Shown: positions 44,493 through 52,947 of the stretch, one piece after another | Numbering within the stretch: position 1 is the first letter of the stretch | How the letters are laid out: each line of letters begins with the position of its first letter | Assembly (NCBI GenBank): GCA_000720375.1 | Contig: JOAA01000027.1 | Location: 1-64,000, forward strand | Source of the DNA: Rhodococcus rhodnii | Lineage (GTDB): Bacteria; Actinomycetota; Actinomycetes; Mycobacteriales; Pseudonocardiaceae | Reading direction: 5' to 3' | Length of the DNA: 64,000 nt | Notes under the pieces: generated by a model | What the model was told of the DNA's origin: nothing | Databases searched by the model: none | The model's input: the letters and a program-made list of their open reading frames with translations, nothing else | Made by a program: the position numbers and the translations under genes

Positions 44493-44933
44493 TTAGTCGT
44501 AAAGGTCTCGTAGGCGACGTAGATCCTCTACGCCGCCGAGCCAGTCGTCGTACGCGGCGGACCATTTGTTTTCCGCGGCACGGTCTTCGACGGTGGGTTG
44601 GTACCACTGCAAGCCGGTCCGCATGGTCAGGAGATCGACGATGTAGGCGGAGACGTCTACCTGATCGTGCTCGGACAGGCCTTTGCCCGGAGAGCGAAAC
44701 CCTGATTCGGAAACGTGACCGACGAGCTTGGACACCTTCTTGCCGTCGATGCCACGTACGCCGAGCAGACGGAGTTTGAGGCCGAACACCTCGGCGACGT
44801 AGGGATACCGGTTCTTCGGTTGCTCAACCTCGGTGAAGGTGCAGTCCAGCGCTTGCCCGACCCGCGTGGCCACTTGTTCCAATGTCTCCTCGGTATCCAC
44901 GCGCACGTCGAGATAGATCACCTGTCGCTTCAT
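44493..44933 (-). CDS. Hypothetical protein
   Basis: 146 aa from ATG 44933. It is soluble, charged and alpha/beta in appearance (KRQVIYLDVRVDTEETLEQV at the start and WSAAYDDWLGGVEDLRRLRD at the end). No family recognised; small acidic proteins of this kind include immunity-type proteins, but there is no toxin gene next to it. A remnant region follows upstream. Confidence 0.6.
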   Translation of the reverse strand: MKRQVIYLDVRVDTEETLEQVATRVGQALDCTFTEVEQPKNRYPYVAEVFGLKLRLLGVRGIDGKKVSKLVGHVSESGFRSPGKGLSEHDQVDVSAYIVDLLTMRTGLQWYQPTVEDRAAENKWSAAYDDWLGGVEDLRRLRDLYD

Positions 44934-44999
44934 CTGTTTCCCAGCGGTGGTTGACGTGTGCGTCGGATGCGCACCGGCATCCTAGCTGCTGCCCTGCGG

Positions 45000-45350
45000 C
45001 CGCACCGCGCGTATGGCCGCCATCGACCGGTGAGTGTGACCCGGCCGGTGTCCAGCCAGTGCACGTAGAACTGCGGTGCGCCGTCGTCGTGTACTAATTG
45101 GACGATCTCGCCCTTCGGGACACGTCGTCCAGCTTCGCGCCTTTGACGACCAGTCAGTCGCCGACCTGATGGCGTTCGGGTCTGCCCACAGCACACGCTG
45201 GAACACCTCGCATTCAATGTCCGCGCGGATCTCTTCGGAGCGCAGGAACACCTTCAGCAGGTCACGCCGGGACACCACGCCCACAAGCTGGCCGTGGTCC
45301 ATGACGAACAGCCGTCGCCACTCCCCTGCGGTGATCACGTCCCAGTGAAT
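45000..45350 (-). pseudogene. Composite remnant: CBS-domain protein joined to a frameshifted DUF1918 gene
   Basis: Reading the minus strand, one frame gives GEWRRLFVMDHGQLVGVVSR and DLLKVFLRSEEIRAD, the last CBS-domain segment and the start of the BON-type tail typical of actinobacterial CBS/BON proteins. After WADPNAI it runs directly into a DUF1918-like sequence (VGDWLVVKGAKLDDVSR) that continues, after a one-base frameshift, as KGEIVQLVHDDGAPQFYVHW. Neither gene has its start or its proper end. A deletion joining two neighbouring stress-type genes followed by decay explains this. The remaining bases of 44934-45427 hold nothing else recognisable. Confidence 0.65.
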
Positions 45351-45427
45351 TCTGGTTGTTGATGCGGTGGAACCGCGGCGCCGGGTGCGACCGTCTACCC
45401 AGGTATACGGCGGAAGCAGGAGGACCG

Positions 45428-46048
45428 GTGACGTATCCACCGCAACAACCACCACCTGGCCAGTACCCGGGGCCACACGGTCAACCATATGGCGGCCAAC
45501 CGCCGTACGGTGGTCAACCGCCGTACGGCCCGCCACATGGATGGCCACCGCCGCCGCCTCCGCAGAAGAACAAGACGGGCCTGATCGTGGTCATCGTGGT
45601 TGCCGCTGTGCTGCTGGTCGGCGGCGCGGTCACGGTCGTGCTCCTGACCACCGGTGACGACAAGCCCACGAACACCGCCTCCGGCAGCACCCCAGTGCCG
45701 CCGCCCCAATCCGGGTCCAAGCCACCCTCGTCCGGGTCCAAGAAGCCCGGAACCGGGAACGTGGAGAACAAGGCCGAAGTGGAGGCGGCCGTCACCAAGG
45801 TCGCACAGCAGTACGCCGACGCGATGAACCGCAAGGACGCAGCCGCGGCGACGCAGCTCACCTGCAAAAAGGTCGATCCCGGCGTGGCGTACGAGACCGC
45901 GGTGGGCAAGTTCGAGGCCACCGTCCTGCACGTCACGATCTACAGCGCGACACGCACCACCGTCAACCTCGGGGCCAAGGGCGTGCAGACCCGGGGAGCG
46001 CCGCTGCCGATCGTGAAAGAGGACGGAATCTGGTGCGTGGAAGTCTGA
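45428..46048 (+). CDS. Proline-rich membrane protein with extracytoplasmic domain
   Basis: 206 aa from GTG 45428, with CAGGAGGACCG upstream; the frame is open 24 codons earlier. The first about 45 residues are a Pro/Gly/Tyr/Gln-rich cytoplasmic tail with direct repeats (GGQPPYGGQPPYG). One membrane helix follows (LIVVIVVAAVLLVGGAVTVV), then a Ser/Pro/Gly linker and a C-terminal domain of about 75 residues (VAQQYADAMNRKDAAAATQL, later IWCVEV) resembling the DUF4878/lumazine-binding-like NTF2-fold domains common in actinobacterial membrane proteins. Function unknown. Confidence 0.75.
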   Translation: MTYPPQQPPPGQYPGPHGQPYGGQPPYGGQPPYGPPHGWPPPPPPQKNKTGLIVVIVVAAVLLVGGAVTVVLLTTGDDKPTNTASGSTPVPPPQSGSKPPSSGSKKPGTGNVENKAEVEAAVTKVAQQYADAMNRKDAAAATQLTCKKVDPGVAYETAVGKFEATVLHVTIYSATRTTVNLGAKGVQTRGAPLPIVKEDGIWCVEV

Positions 46049-46092
46049 TCTTGTGTCTCGTCCCGCACAGGCCAGCTTCGCCTCAAGGCGTC

Positions 46093-46821
46093 TCAGTCTC
46101 CTCCTGCCGCGGCGATCAGGCGGTGGACGACTCGCACGTCAGGCCCTAGCCGAGTCAGATGAGTGACGAGGTCGTCGGCGGCAGCTTGGAGTGCCTTGTC
46201 GGTCATCAGGTCGAGCGCGTCGAGGATGAACAGCGCCGTCGTGGTGTCGTCGCTGAGTTGGGTACGGCGTGCCTGGCGCCAGTTCCAGCGTCGACAGGTC
46301 ACGCCGGCGTCGTCGCACCACACCACCTCGCCGGGGTCGGGGTACTCGATCACCGTCGTGCCGTCGGCCACGGTGTCGAAGGGCTCCTCGCCGGTGGCGC
46401 GGACCAGCCGAGGCGCTCCGGCGTAGCGGCTGATGTCCTCGCCGCCGACCGGAACCTGGTGACGTACCGAGACCGCGTTGTAGAGGTCGGTGAGCCGGTT
46501 CACGCGAGGCAGCCCGGATGCCGCACGGCGTAGGAGCGCCTCGAGGCTGTTGCGGGTGCGTTGCGGCTTGGCACCGAACGCCCGGTAGGCCTCCCGCCAC
46601 ACCGCCACGTGCGGGACCTGCTCCACCGGCCGGTCGCGAAGGGTCTCGCGCGCGGCGGACTCCGCCTGCTGGAGCAGCGCGTCGCTCGCCTGGTCACTCG
46701 GTCCGGGGACAAGCCCTTCGACGCCCAGCAGCATGACGCGGTAGTCAGGCCGGAGCGTGAACACGGTGGCGTCGACCCAGCCGCTGGCCAAGAACTTCTC
46801 AAGCAGGTGGGGCTCAGGCAT
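46093..46821 (-). CDS. B3/B4 tRNA-editing-like domain protein
   Basis: 242 aa from ATG 46821; its start overlaps the stop of the regulator gene by 8 bases. The sequence has the B3/B4 pattern seen in phenylalanyl-tRNA synthetase beta chains and in stand-alone proteins (WREAYRAFGAKPQRTRNSLE, LPRVNRLTDLYNAVSVRHQV, PVGGEDISRYAG). Free-standing members are thought to edit mischarged aminoacyl-tRNA or bind amino acids. Together with the XRE-cupin regulator it forms a two-gene unit that recurs in actinobacteria as regulator plus B3/B4 protein. Confidence 0.85.
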   Translation of the reverse strand: MPEPHLLEKFLASGWVDATVFTLRPDYRVMLLGVEGLVPGPSDQASDALLQQAESAARETLRDRPVEQVPHVAVWREAYRAFGAKPQRTRNSLEALLRRAASGLPRVNRLTDLYNAVSVRHQVPVGGEDISRYAGAPRLVRATGEEPFDTVADGTTVIEYPDPGEVVWCDDAGVTCRRWNWRQARRTQLSDDTTTALFILDALDLMTDKALQAAADDLVTHLTRLGPDVRVVHRLIAAAGGD

Positions 46822-47419
46822 CCGAGGCCTCCGATCGGGATCCCGGGCCCACGCCCGGTTCGAAGACAGCAAGGGAGAAACGCGCTGGCTGCGTGCCAGT
46901 GTTGGCGTAGGAGTGCTCCACGTCGCCGAGGAAGCTGACCGCGTCGCCCGCCTCGAGGGTGACCGACTGGTCTGCGACTTCGAGCGTGATGGTGCCTTGA
47001 TGGACCTGCAGGAGTTCCTTGGTGCCCGGCGTGTGGGCCTCACTCGCGTGACGGTCTTCCGGGGCCAGGGTCCAGTCCCACAGTTCGAGCACGTCCGGTG
47101 GCTCGGTGCCGGCCACCAACACGCCCCGTCCACCGGACTTACCGGTCCACAGGGCAGCGCCCTGCCCGCTCCTGGTGACTTTGACGGGCTTGGACGCGGG
47201 CGGCTCGACCAACGCCGGTAGCCCGACTCCGAGCGCGTCGCTGATCCTCAGCAGAGTCCCCACACTGGGGTTCGTAGCGCCCTGCTCGACGTTGACCACC
47301 ATCCGACGGCTGACCCCGGCCGCCTCCGCCAGGCGGTCGAGCGTCCATTGCCGCGCCAGCCGCTCCTGCCTGACCCGGACGCCGATCGCCGACGCCAGGG
47401 CACTGGTGCTCTCATCCAC
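46814..47419 (-). CDS. XRE-family regulator with cupin sensor domain
   Basis: 201 aa from GTG 47419. Residues about 10-65 are a lambda-repressor-like helix-turn-helix (WTLDRLAEAAGVSRRMVVNV, then EQGATNPSVGTLLRISDALG). Residues about 95-190 are a cupin barrel (LLQVHQGTITLEVADQSVTL, LEAGDAVSFLGDVEHSYANT). Such regulators bind a small molecule in the cupin and repress or activate neighbouring genes. A palindrome lies about 15 bases upstream of the start. It is coupled to the B3/B4 gene, its likely target as part of the same unit. Confidence 0.88.
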   Translation of the reverse strand: MDESTSALASAIGVRVRQERLARQWTLDRLAEAAGVSRRMVVNVEQGATNPSVGTLLRISDALGVGLPALVEPPASKPVKVTRSGQGAALWTGKSGGRGVLVAGTEPPDVLELWDWTLAPEDRHASEAHTPGTKELLQVHQGTITLEVADQSVTLEAGDAVSFLGDVEHSYANTGTQPARFSLAVFEPGVGPGSRSEASDA

Positions 47420-47432
47420 CGGTGCATCATAC

Positions 47433-47447
47433 TGCACTACAAGTGCA
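47433..47447. promoter_or_regulatory. Palindrome upstream of the XRE-cupin gene
   Basis: TGCACTACAAGTGCA has 6-bp perfect arms around a 3-base centre and lies 14 bases before the regulator GTG, between the two divergently placed promoter regions' ends. A further TGCA is found at 47423. It fits an autoregulatory operator; the binding protein is inferred to be the adjacent XRE regulator. Confidence 0.5.
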
Positions 47448-47457
47448 CTCTGACGAC

Positions 47458-48060
47458 CTACAGCCAGTCGTGTTCGCGTGCGTATCGGGCGGCTTCGTGC
47501 CGGGTTCTTGTCTGGGTTTTCTGCATGGCGTTGGAGAGGTAGTTGCGTACGGTGCCTTCCGCGAGGTGGAGCTGGGTGGCGATGTCGGCGACCGAGTAGC
47601 CGTCGCGGGTCGCCCGCAGCACGTCGAGTTCGCGGTCGGTGAGTGGGCAGTCGTCGACGACAGCGAGTGCGGAGACGTCCGAGTCGATCCACCGTCTGCC
47701 TTCGTGCAGGGCGGCGATGACCGTGGCGATGTGTGCCGGTTCGGCGGACTTGCTGACGAAGCCCTGTACGCCGAGCTTCAGCGCCTTGCGGAGCACACCG
47801 GGCCTGGCGTGCCGGGTGAGCATGAGGATGACCTGGTTCGGCCGCGTGCGGCGGATCTCCGCGACCGCGCCGAGACCGTCCACATTGGGCATTTCGAGAT
47901 CGATGACGAGCACGTCCGGCTGGTGCCGCAGGGTGGCATGCACGGCTGACTCGCCGTCCTGCGCTTCGGCGAGCACGGTGATCTCGCCCTCGAGCGGCAG
48001 CAATGCGGCCATCGCCTTGCGGAGCAGGGCTTCATCGTCGGCGAGCACCACGGTGGTCAT
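47458..48060 (-). CDS. Two-component response regulator, NarL/FixJ (LuxR-HTH) type
   Basis: 200 aa. The receiver domain (1-120) has the acidic pair in VLADDE and the phosphoacceptor Asp54 (VLVIDLEMP). The C-terminal LuxR helix-turn-helix is LTDRELDVLRATRDGYSVAD followed by IATQLHLAEGTVRNYLSNA. Its ATG overlaps the kinase stop (ATGA), so the pair is translationally coupled. It probably controls the divergent ABC exporter at 49362 through the CCACGTCAT repeats between them. Confidence 0.93.
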   Translation of the reverse strand: MTTVVLADDEALLRKAMAALLPLEGEITVLAEAQDGESAVHATLRHQPDVLVIDLEMPNVDGLGAVAEIRRTRPNQVILMLTRHARPGVLRKALKLGVQGFVSKSAEPAHIATVIAALHEGRRWIDSDVSALAVVDDCPLTDRELDVLRATRDGYSVADIATQLHLAEGTVRNYLSNAMQKTQTRTRHEAARYAREHDWL

Positions 48061-49199
48061 CGGTTCTCCTGTGCTTCGGAACGGAACGCCGCAGCCGTCA
48101 GGAACTGCCCGTTGTCCTGTTCGACCGTCAGCTCACCGCCGTTGGCGGCAACACGTTGTTCGAGGGCGGCCAGTCCTCGCAGTTCGGGCAACGGTGTTCG
48201 CGGGGCGCCGTCGTTGACAATGGTGATGCTCGACGCTGTCAGGGTGATCCGCACCCGTGTCGCCTGGGCGTGGCGCAGGATGTTGGTGGTCGTCTCGCGC
48301 AGGACCTGGCCGAGCAGTTCGCTCGCACCCGCGTCGACGTCGGCTTCGCGGTTGACGCGCACCGTGATACCCGCGGCCTCGAAGAGGTTTCGCGCGTTCT
48401 CCAGTTCGGCGGAGAGGTTGAGCCGTCGTTGTGCGTAGGCGAGTTCCTTGGTCTGGGTGATGGTTTCGCTGACAAGGGCGTGGATCTCGCGCAGTTCCTG
48501 TTTGACTCGTTCGGTGTCACTGTCCACGAGTTTCTGGGCGAGCGCGGTTTTCAGCTTCACCACGTGCAGGGTATGCCCCTGGATGTCGTGCAGGTCGCTG
48601 GCGAACCGGACGCGTTCACGGATGACGGCCAGCTCCGCCTCACGCTCCCGCGCCTCCTCCAACTCCTCGACGACGTCGTAGAACCCCTTGTTGGGAAACA
48701 TCAGCCCGATCACCACCACGGTGACGCCCGTGGGGATGAGGACGAAATGGAACAGCACACCGGAAATGTCCTCATGCGACACCAGCAGCCGCGCCGCGCC
48801 CACCACGCCGACGTAGGCGGCGAGCACGAAAGCCGCTGCGCCTCGGTGCCGCGACAGCTGCGGGATGACGTAGGAGCCAACGCAGGAGATGCCGAAGAAC
48901 GCCGCCGAGCTGCCGACCACCAGGACGGCGAAGGGCCACACCGCCGCGGTGATGATCAGGCAGGGGAGCGCGACGCGCAGCACCTCGCCCGCAGCCCACC
49001 GCGTGAAGCAGACCATGGTCGCCACCACGCCGGCGCCGAGGACGACGGCCTCCCACCAGGACCGGGCGTAGGTCGCCACTGAGATCGTCCCGGCGACGGC
49101 GAGCAGCGGCAGGAACATCGTGAGGTTCAGTTTGCGGAGCTGTCCCTGCGCCTGCCCAGTGCCCGCCAAAGCGGTGTCGCGCGGCGGTCTGGGGTCCAT
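48057..49199 (-). CDS. Sensor histidine kinase, DesK/NarL-partner (HisKA_3) type
   Basis: 380 aa from ATG 49199, preferred to ATG 49241 because GGAGAG lies upstream of it only. Five to six membrane helices in the first about 165 residues form the sensor. The HisKA_3 dimerisation domain has the phosphoacceptor His in FASDLHDIQGHTLHVV. An HATPase segment follows (LRETTTNILRHAQATRVRIT). The short ATPase domain and lack of an extracytoplasmic domain are typical of the family that controls drug or membrane-stress exporters. It is coupled to the response regulator gene. Confidence 0.92.
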   Translation of the reverse strand: MDPRPPRDTALAGTGQAQGQLRKLNLTMFLPLLAVAGTISVATYARSWWEAVVLGAGVVATMVCFTRWAAGEVLRVALPCLIITAAVWPFAVLVVGSSAAFFGISCVGSYVIPQLSRHRGAAAFVLAAYVGVVGAARLLVSHEDISGVLFHFVLIPTGVTVVVIGLMFPNKGFYDVVEELEEAREREAELAVIRERVRFASDLHDIQGHTLHVVKLKTALAQKLVDSDTERVKQELREIHALVSETITQTKELAYAQRRLNLSAELENARNLFEAAGITVRVNREADVDAGASELLGQVLRETTTNILRHAQATRVRITLTASSITIVNDGAPRTPLPELRGLAALEQRVAANGGELTVEQDNGQFLTAAAFRSEAQENR

Positions 49200-49272
49200 G
49201 GGTGGCTCTCCGGGCTCGAACAGCAGAGTCGGCTTCAGCATCGTGCCGGTCTGGTGGCGGGCACCAGTGACA

Positions 49273-49320
49273 CCACGTCATATCTTTCGCCACGTTATGT
49301 CATGCGATCAGATGACGTGG
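49273..49320. promoter_or_regulatory. CCACGTCAT repeats between the kinase and the ABC exporter
   Basis: CCACGTCAT (49273-49281) is inverted as ATGACGTGG (49312-49320), and a related CCACGTTATG lies between them. The repeats sit in the 162-base divergent intergenic region, about 40-90 bases before the exporter ATG. They are good candidates for response-regulator binding; the spacing of arms (30 bases) argues for several dimer sites rather than one palindrome. Confidence 0.5.
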
Positions 49321-49361
49321 TCGCACTACTGACGGTGCACTCAAGCCGTTGAGATCGAAGC

Positions 49362-50243
49362 ATGACTTCGACACCTGTGATCGACGTTGACCGGCTGAAC
49401 GTCAAGTACGGCGACTTCCACGCCGTGAAGGATCTGTCCTTTCAGGTGGCACGCGGGGAGTTCTACGCCCTGCTGGGCACGAACGGGGCGGGCAAGACCT
49501 CGACCCTGGAGACCATCGAGGGCCACCGCACGCCCACCTCGGGCACGGTGCGGGTGCTCGGCCAGAGCCCGACGGACCGGGCCGCGGTACGTCCGCAGAT
49601 GGGAATCATGTTGCAGGAGAGCGGGTTCTCCCCGGACCTGACGGTGCAGGAGTCGGTCCGGCTGATCGGCGAGCTCACCCAGCGCACCGACCGCGTCGAG
49701 CGGGTACTGAGCATCGTCGACCTGACCCGCAAGGCGAACACGAAGGTGTCGCAGCTGTCCGGCGGTGAGAAGCGGCGGCTGGACTTCGCCACCGCCGTGT
49801 ACGGCTCGCCGGCGTTGGTGTTCCTGGACGAGCCGACAACCGGTTTGGACATCCAGTCCCGGGACGCGCTGTGGGACGCGGTGGACAAGCTCCGCGAGGA
49901 CGGCTCGACCATCGTGCTCACCACGCACTACCTCGAGGAGGCGCAACAACGCGCCGACCGCATCGGCCTGATGCACCGGGGCGTCTTCCACCGGGAGGGG
50001 ACCGTCGCCGAGCTGACCAGGACCCTGCCGGCCGTGATCCGTTTCGCCCTTCCGCCGTCGGCACCCGCGCTGCCGCTGCGGGGCAGGCGCGAGAGCGACG
50101 GGACGTTCCTCATCGAGACCTTCGCCCTGCCGAAAGACCTGTTCACCCTGCTGCGGTGGGCGCAGGACCACGCGGTCGATCTGCAGGACCTGCAGGCAGG
50201 CCCGACCCGGCTCGACGACGTGTTCCGCGCCATCGAGAACTAG
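49362..50243 (+). CDS. ABC exporter ATPase, DrrA/CcmA type
   Basis: 293 aa. Walker A is GTNGAGKTS, the signature is LSGGEKRRLD, Walker B is ALVFLDEPTTGLD and the switch His is in LTTHYLEE. The C-terminal about 75 residues are the extension typical of multidrug/antibiotic exporter ATPases. It pairs with the permease gene 31 bases downstream and is divergent from the two-component genes that probably control it. The substrate could be a lipid, peptide or drug. Confidence 0.93.
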   Translation: MTSTPVIDVDRLNVKYGDFHAVKDLSFQVARGEFYALLGTNGAGKTSTLETIEGHRTPTSGTVRVLGQSPTDRAAVRPQMGIMLQESGFSPDLTVQESVRLIGELTQRTDRVERVLSIVDLTRKANTKVSQLSGGEKRRLDFATAVYGSPALVFLDEPTTGLDIQSRDALWDAVDKLREDGSTIVLTTHYLEEAQQRADRIGLMHRGVFHREGTVAELTRTLPAVIRFALPPSAPALPLRGRRESDGTFLIETFALPKDLFTLLRWAQDHAVDLQDLQAGPTRLDDVFRAIEN

Positions 50244-50274
50244 CCGACTCTTTCCCAGAAGGGACACCTCAATC

Positions 50275-50994
50275 ATGCTCACGATCGCTCGTGGCGAGCT
50301 GATCCAGATCTTCCGGAACCGGTCGGTGCTGATCAACAGCTTCGTGATACCGGTCGCGATCAGCGCGTTCTTCATCTACCAGCACAAGGTTTTCGCGGAG
50401 CTCGGCAGCCTCGGCTACATCGCGGCGATCGTGATGTTCACCGTGTGCGCGTTCGGGCTCTACACCAGCTCGGTGACCACGCTGGCCGCGCGCAGGCAGA
50501 ACCTGTTCCTCAAGCGGTTGCGCTCCACCGCTGCCGGCGACTCCGGCATCCTGGCCGGGCTGGTGCTGCCGGTCACCGTCCTCTCGCTGGTCCAGGTGAC
50601 CGCGATCCTGACCGTGCTGGGCGTGGTCACCGGCACACCGGACAACATCGGCCTGCTGGCGGTGGCCGTACTGGCCACTGTCGCCATGATGGTCGGGCTC
50701 GGCCTGGCCACTGCCGGACTGACCAACTCCCCCGAGCACGCCCAGGTCACCACCCTGCCCGTCAGCCTTGGCGTGATCGCCGTCGCCAGCTGGGTCGGCA
50801 TCACGGGTACCGAGGACCTCACCCTGCTCAAACGGCTGCTTCCCGGCGGCTCGGCCACCGAGCTGGCCGTCAACGCCTGGAACGGTGGCGTCGCCGTCAC
50901 GGATTCGCTGCTCCTGCTCGGGCCCACGCTGGGCTGGGTCGTCGTCGCCGTCGCCCTGGCCTCCCGCCTCTTCCGCTGGGAGCCCCGCCGATGA
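50275..50994 (+). CDS. ABC-2 type exporter permease
   Basis: 239 aa with six membrane helices (for example VLINSFVIPVAISAFFIYQH, YIAAIVMFTVCAFGLYTSSV, LGVIAVASWVGITG). A coupling segment (AARRQNLFLKRLRSTAAGDS) lies between helices 2 and 3, as in ABC-2 permeases. It forms the membrane part of the exporter together with the preceding ATPase, probably as a dimer. Confidence 0.9.
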   Translation: MLTIARGELIQIFRNRSVLINSFVIPVAISAFFIYQHKVFAELGSLGYIAAIVMFTVCAFGLYTSSVTTLAARRQNLFLKRLRSTAAGDSGILAGLVLPVTVLSLVQVTAILTVLGVVTGTPDNIGLLAVAVLATVAMMVGLGLATAGLTNSPEHAQVTTLPVSLGVIAVASWVGITGTEDLTLLKRLLPGGSATELAVNAWNGGVAVTDSLLLLGPTLGWVVVAVALASRLFRWEPRR

Positions 50995-51023
50995 ACAGGT
51001 CGATGGTCCCCCACGACGAGAAA

Positions 51024-51037
51024 TTAGGCTTGCCTAA
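51024..51037. promoter_or_regulatory. IdeR/DtxR-type iron box
   Basis: TTAGGCTTGCCTAA has six-base perfect arms (TTAGGC and GCCTAA). It matches the actinobacterial DtxR/IdeR/DmdR binding consensus (TTAGGTTAGSCTAACCTAA) in its outer parts. It lies 77 bases before the first ABC half-transporter ATG, a place where iron-loaded IdeR would repress. A second degenerate element (CCTAGGGTTCACCTAG) lies at 51051-51066. Confidence 0.65.
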
Positions 51038-51073
51038 CTCGCCGCTGCGACCTAGGGTTCACCTAGATGGACA

Positions 51074-51088
51074 CGATAATCGTTATCA
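51074..51088. promoter_or_regulatory. Zur/Fur-like palindrome upstream of the ABC pair
   Basis: CGATAATCGTTATCA contains GATAA-TCG-TTATC and agrees at 12 of 15 positions with TGGTAATCATTATCA at 59509, the box in front of the zinc ABC operon. It lies 26 bases before the ATG. This suggests shared control by a Fur-family metal regulator, most likely Zur. Confidence 0.55.
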
Positions 51089-51114
51089 ATAGTACGAAGA
51101 CGGTGAGGTGGGGG

Positions 51115-52947
51115 ATGTCCGTCACGATCGCGCCCGAGGCGGACCAAGCGCCGGACACGACCTCCGGCGCCGCCAGCCGATCCGACCCGGGCAAGGCGTT
51201 ATACCGAGTACTCACCCCGGTCAAACAACGGCTTGCGACGGCTGTCATCGTCTCCGGGTTCGCCGCGCTGATCGGCGTTGCCGGTTTCGCAGTGATCGCC
51301 TTGGCCCTGCGTGAACTGCTTGCCGCCGATCCGGATGCGCGGGTTGTGACGCTTCTGCTGGCCGGGGCACTGGTCGGTTTGCTCGCCCGGTTCGGATTGC
51401 GGGCACTGGCGTTCCGGATCTCCCACTTGGCCTCGTACGACCTTGAAGTGCACCTGCGCACACGACTCGCCGAGCATCTGGCGCGGATCCCCCTCGGCGA
51501 GGTGCAGCGGCTCGGGTCCGGCGCGGCGAAGAAAATCATCCAGGACGACGTTCGCGCGCTGCACATCGCGGTCGCAGATTCCGTGCCACTGCTCGGTTTC
51601 AGCGTCGTGCAGCCGGTGGCCGCGCTCATCGCGCTCGGCGTGCTGGACTGGCGGTTGCTGCTCGCCGTGCTGGCCATCGTGCCGATCGTGATGATCGGCA
51701 TGCGCCTCGCGATGCGCGACTACGCGGACAGCCGCCGTAAGTACGACGAGGCCAATGAGGCGATCAACGCGGCGGTCGTGGAGTTCGTTCAAGGTATGCC
51801 GGTGGTCCGTACGTTCGACGACGGCAGTTCCTCGTTCCGCCGATTCGCCCAGCGGGTGCACGACTTCACCGCCGCCACGTCGGCCTGGCAGGACACAAGC
51901 AGGCCGGCGATGATCCTCTCGCGGGCGGCGATGGCACCACTGCCCACGCTGCTGATCGTGCTGGCCGTCGGCGTCTGGCTGACCAGCATCGGCTCGATGT
52001 CGCCCGCGCAACTACTCGGCGCCCTGATTCTGGGCACCCTGCCGGTCGAGTCGATCCTGCCGCTGATCCACCTTTCCCACCACATCAACGAATCCAAAGC
52101 GGGCGCAGCCCGGATCGTCGAACTGCTGGACATTCCACCCCTGCCGGAACCGGCCAAGCCGCGCGAACCACAGGACGGCTCGATCAGGTTGCGTGGCGTG
52201 CGGTTCTCCTACGATGACCGTCCGGCGTTGGCCGGTGTCGACCTGGATGTCCCCAGCGGCACCGTGTGCGCGTTGGTCGGCGCTTCCGGCTCGGGCAAGT
52301 CCACGATCGCCCGGCTGATCCCCCGGTTCTGGGATGTCAACGACGGCGAGGTGCTCGTCGGCGGCGTCGACGTCCGGCAGATCCCGCCGGATGTGTTGCT
52401 ACGCCATGTATCCCTCGTGTTCCAGGACCCGTTCCTGCTGGACGACACGGTAACTGAGAACATCCGGCTCGCCCGTCCCGACGCGAGCGACGACGAGGTG
52501 CAGGCAGCCGCACGCGCCGCACAGGCGCACGACTTCATCGTCAACGAATTGCCCCAGGGCTACGACACTCTGGTCGGCGAACGCGGCGCGCGACTTTCCG
52601 GTGGGCAGCGACAGCGGATCACCATCGCCCGAGCGATGCTCGCCGACGCGCCCATCGTGATTCTCGACGAGGCGACCGCGTTCGCTGACCCCGAGAACGA
52701 AGCCGCCATCCAGGACGCCGTCGCCGAACTGACGGGCGGCCGCACCGTCGTGGTGATCGCGCACCGACTGTCCACAGTGGTCGATGCGGACCAGATCGTG
52801 GTGCTGGACGCGGGCCGCGTGGCCGAACGGGGCACGCACCGGCAACTGCTCGACGCGGATGGCCGGTACGCCCGGCTCTGGGAACACCACCAGCGCGCAC
52901 GAACCTGGGGCATTACGACGTCAACCAGCCAAGAGGTGGCCCGATGA
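51115..52947 (+). CDS. ABC half-transporter 1 (permease-ATPase fusion), IrtA/YbtP-like
   Basis: 610 aa from ATG 51115 with GAGGTGGGGG just upstream; 16 more codons are open before it but contain the operator. Residues about 40-325 form a six-helix ABC exporter-fold membrane domain, and 360-600 an ATPase with Walker A GASGSGKST, LSGGQRQRI signature and Walker B PIVILDEATAF. Pairs of this type include IrtAB and YbtPQ, which import metal-loaded siderophores although they have an exporter fold. There is no extra siderophore-interacting domain as in IrtA. Its TGA overlaps the ATG of the partner gene. The metal boxes upstream support a metal-uptake role. Confidence 0.85.
   Translation: MSVTIAPEADQAPDTTSGAASRSDPGKALYRVLTPVKQRLATAVIVSGFAALIGVAGFAVIALALRELLAADPDARVVTLLLAGALVGLLARFGLRALAFRISHLASYDLEVHLRTRLAEHLARIPLGEVQRLGSGAAKKIIQDDVRALHIAVADSVPLLGFSVVQPVAALIALGVLDWRLLLAVLAIVPIVMIGMRLAMRDYADSRRKYDEANEAINAAVVEFVQGMPVVRTFDDGSSSFRRFAQRVHDFTAATSAWQDTSRPAMILSRAAMAPLPTLLIVLAVGVWLTSIGSMSPAQLLGALILGTLPVESILPLIHLSHHINESKAGAARIVELLDIPPLPEPAKPREPQDGSIRLRGVRFSYDDRPALAGVDLDVPSGTVCALVGASGSGKSTIARLIPRFWDVNDGEVLVGGVDVRQIPPDVLLRHVSLVFQDPFLLDDTVTENIRLARPDASDDEVQAAARAAQAHDFIVNELPQGYDTLVGERGARLSGGQRQRITIARAMLADAPIVILDEATAFADPENEAAIQDAVAELTGGRTVVVIAHRLSTVVDADQIVVLDAGRVAERGTHRQLLDADGRYARLWEHHQRARTWGITTSTSQEVAR

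Noticed and set aside
45482..45540. Short tandem repeats (GGCCAACCGCCGTACGGTGG-like) as a possible CRISPR or regulatory repeat
   Set aside because: They encode the Pro/Gly/Gln/Tyr repeat of a membrane protein and follow its codon frame.
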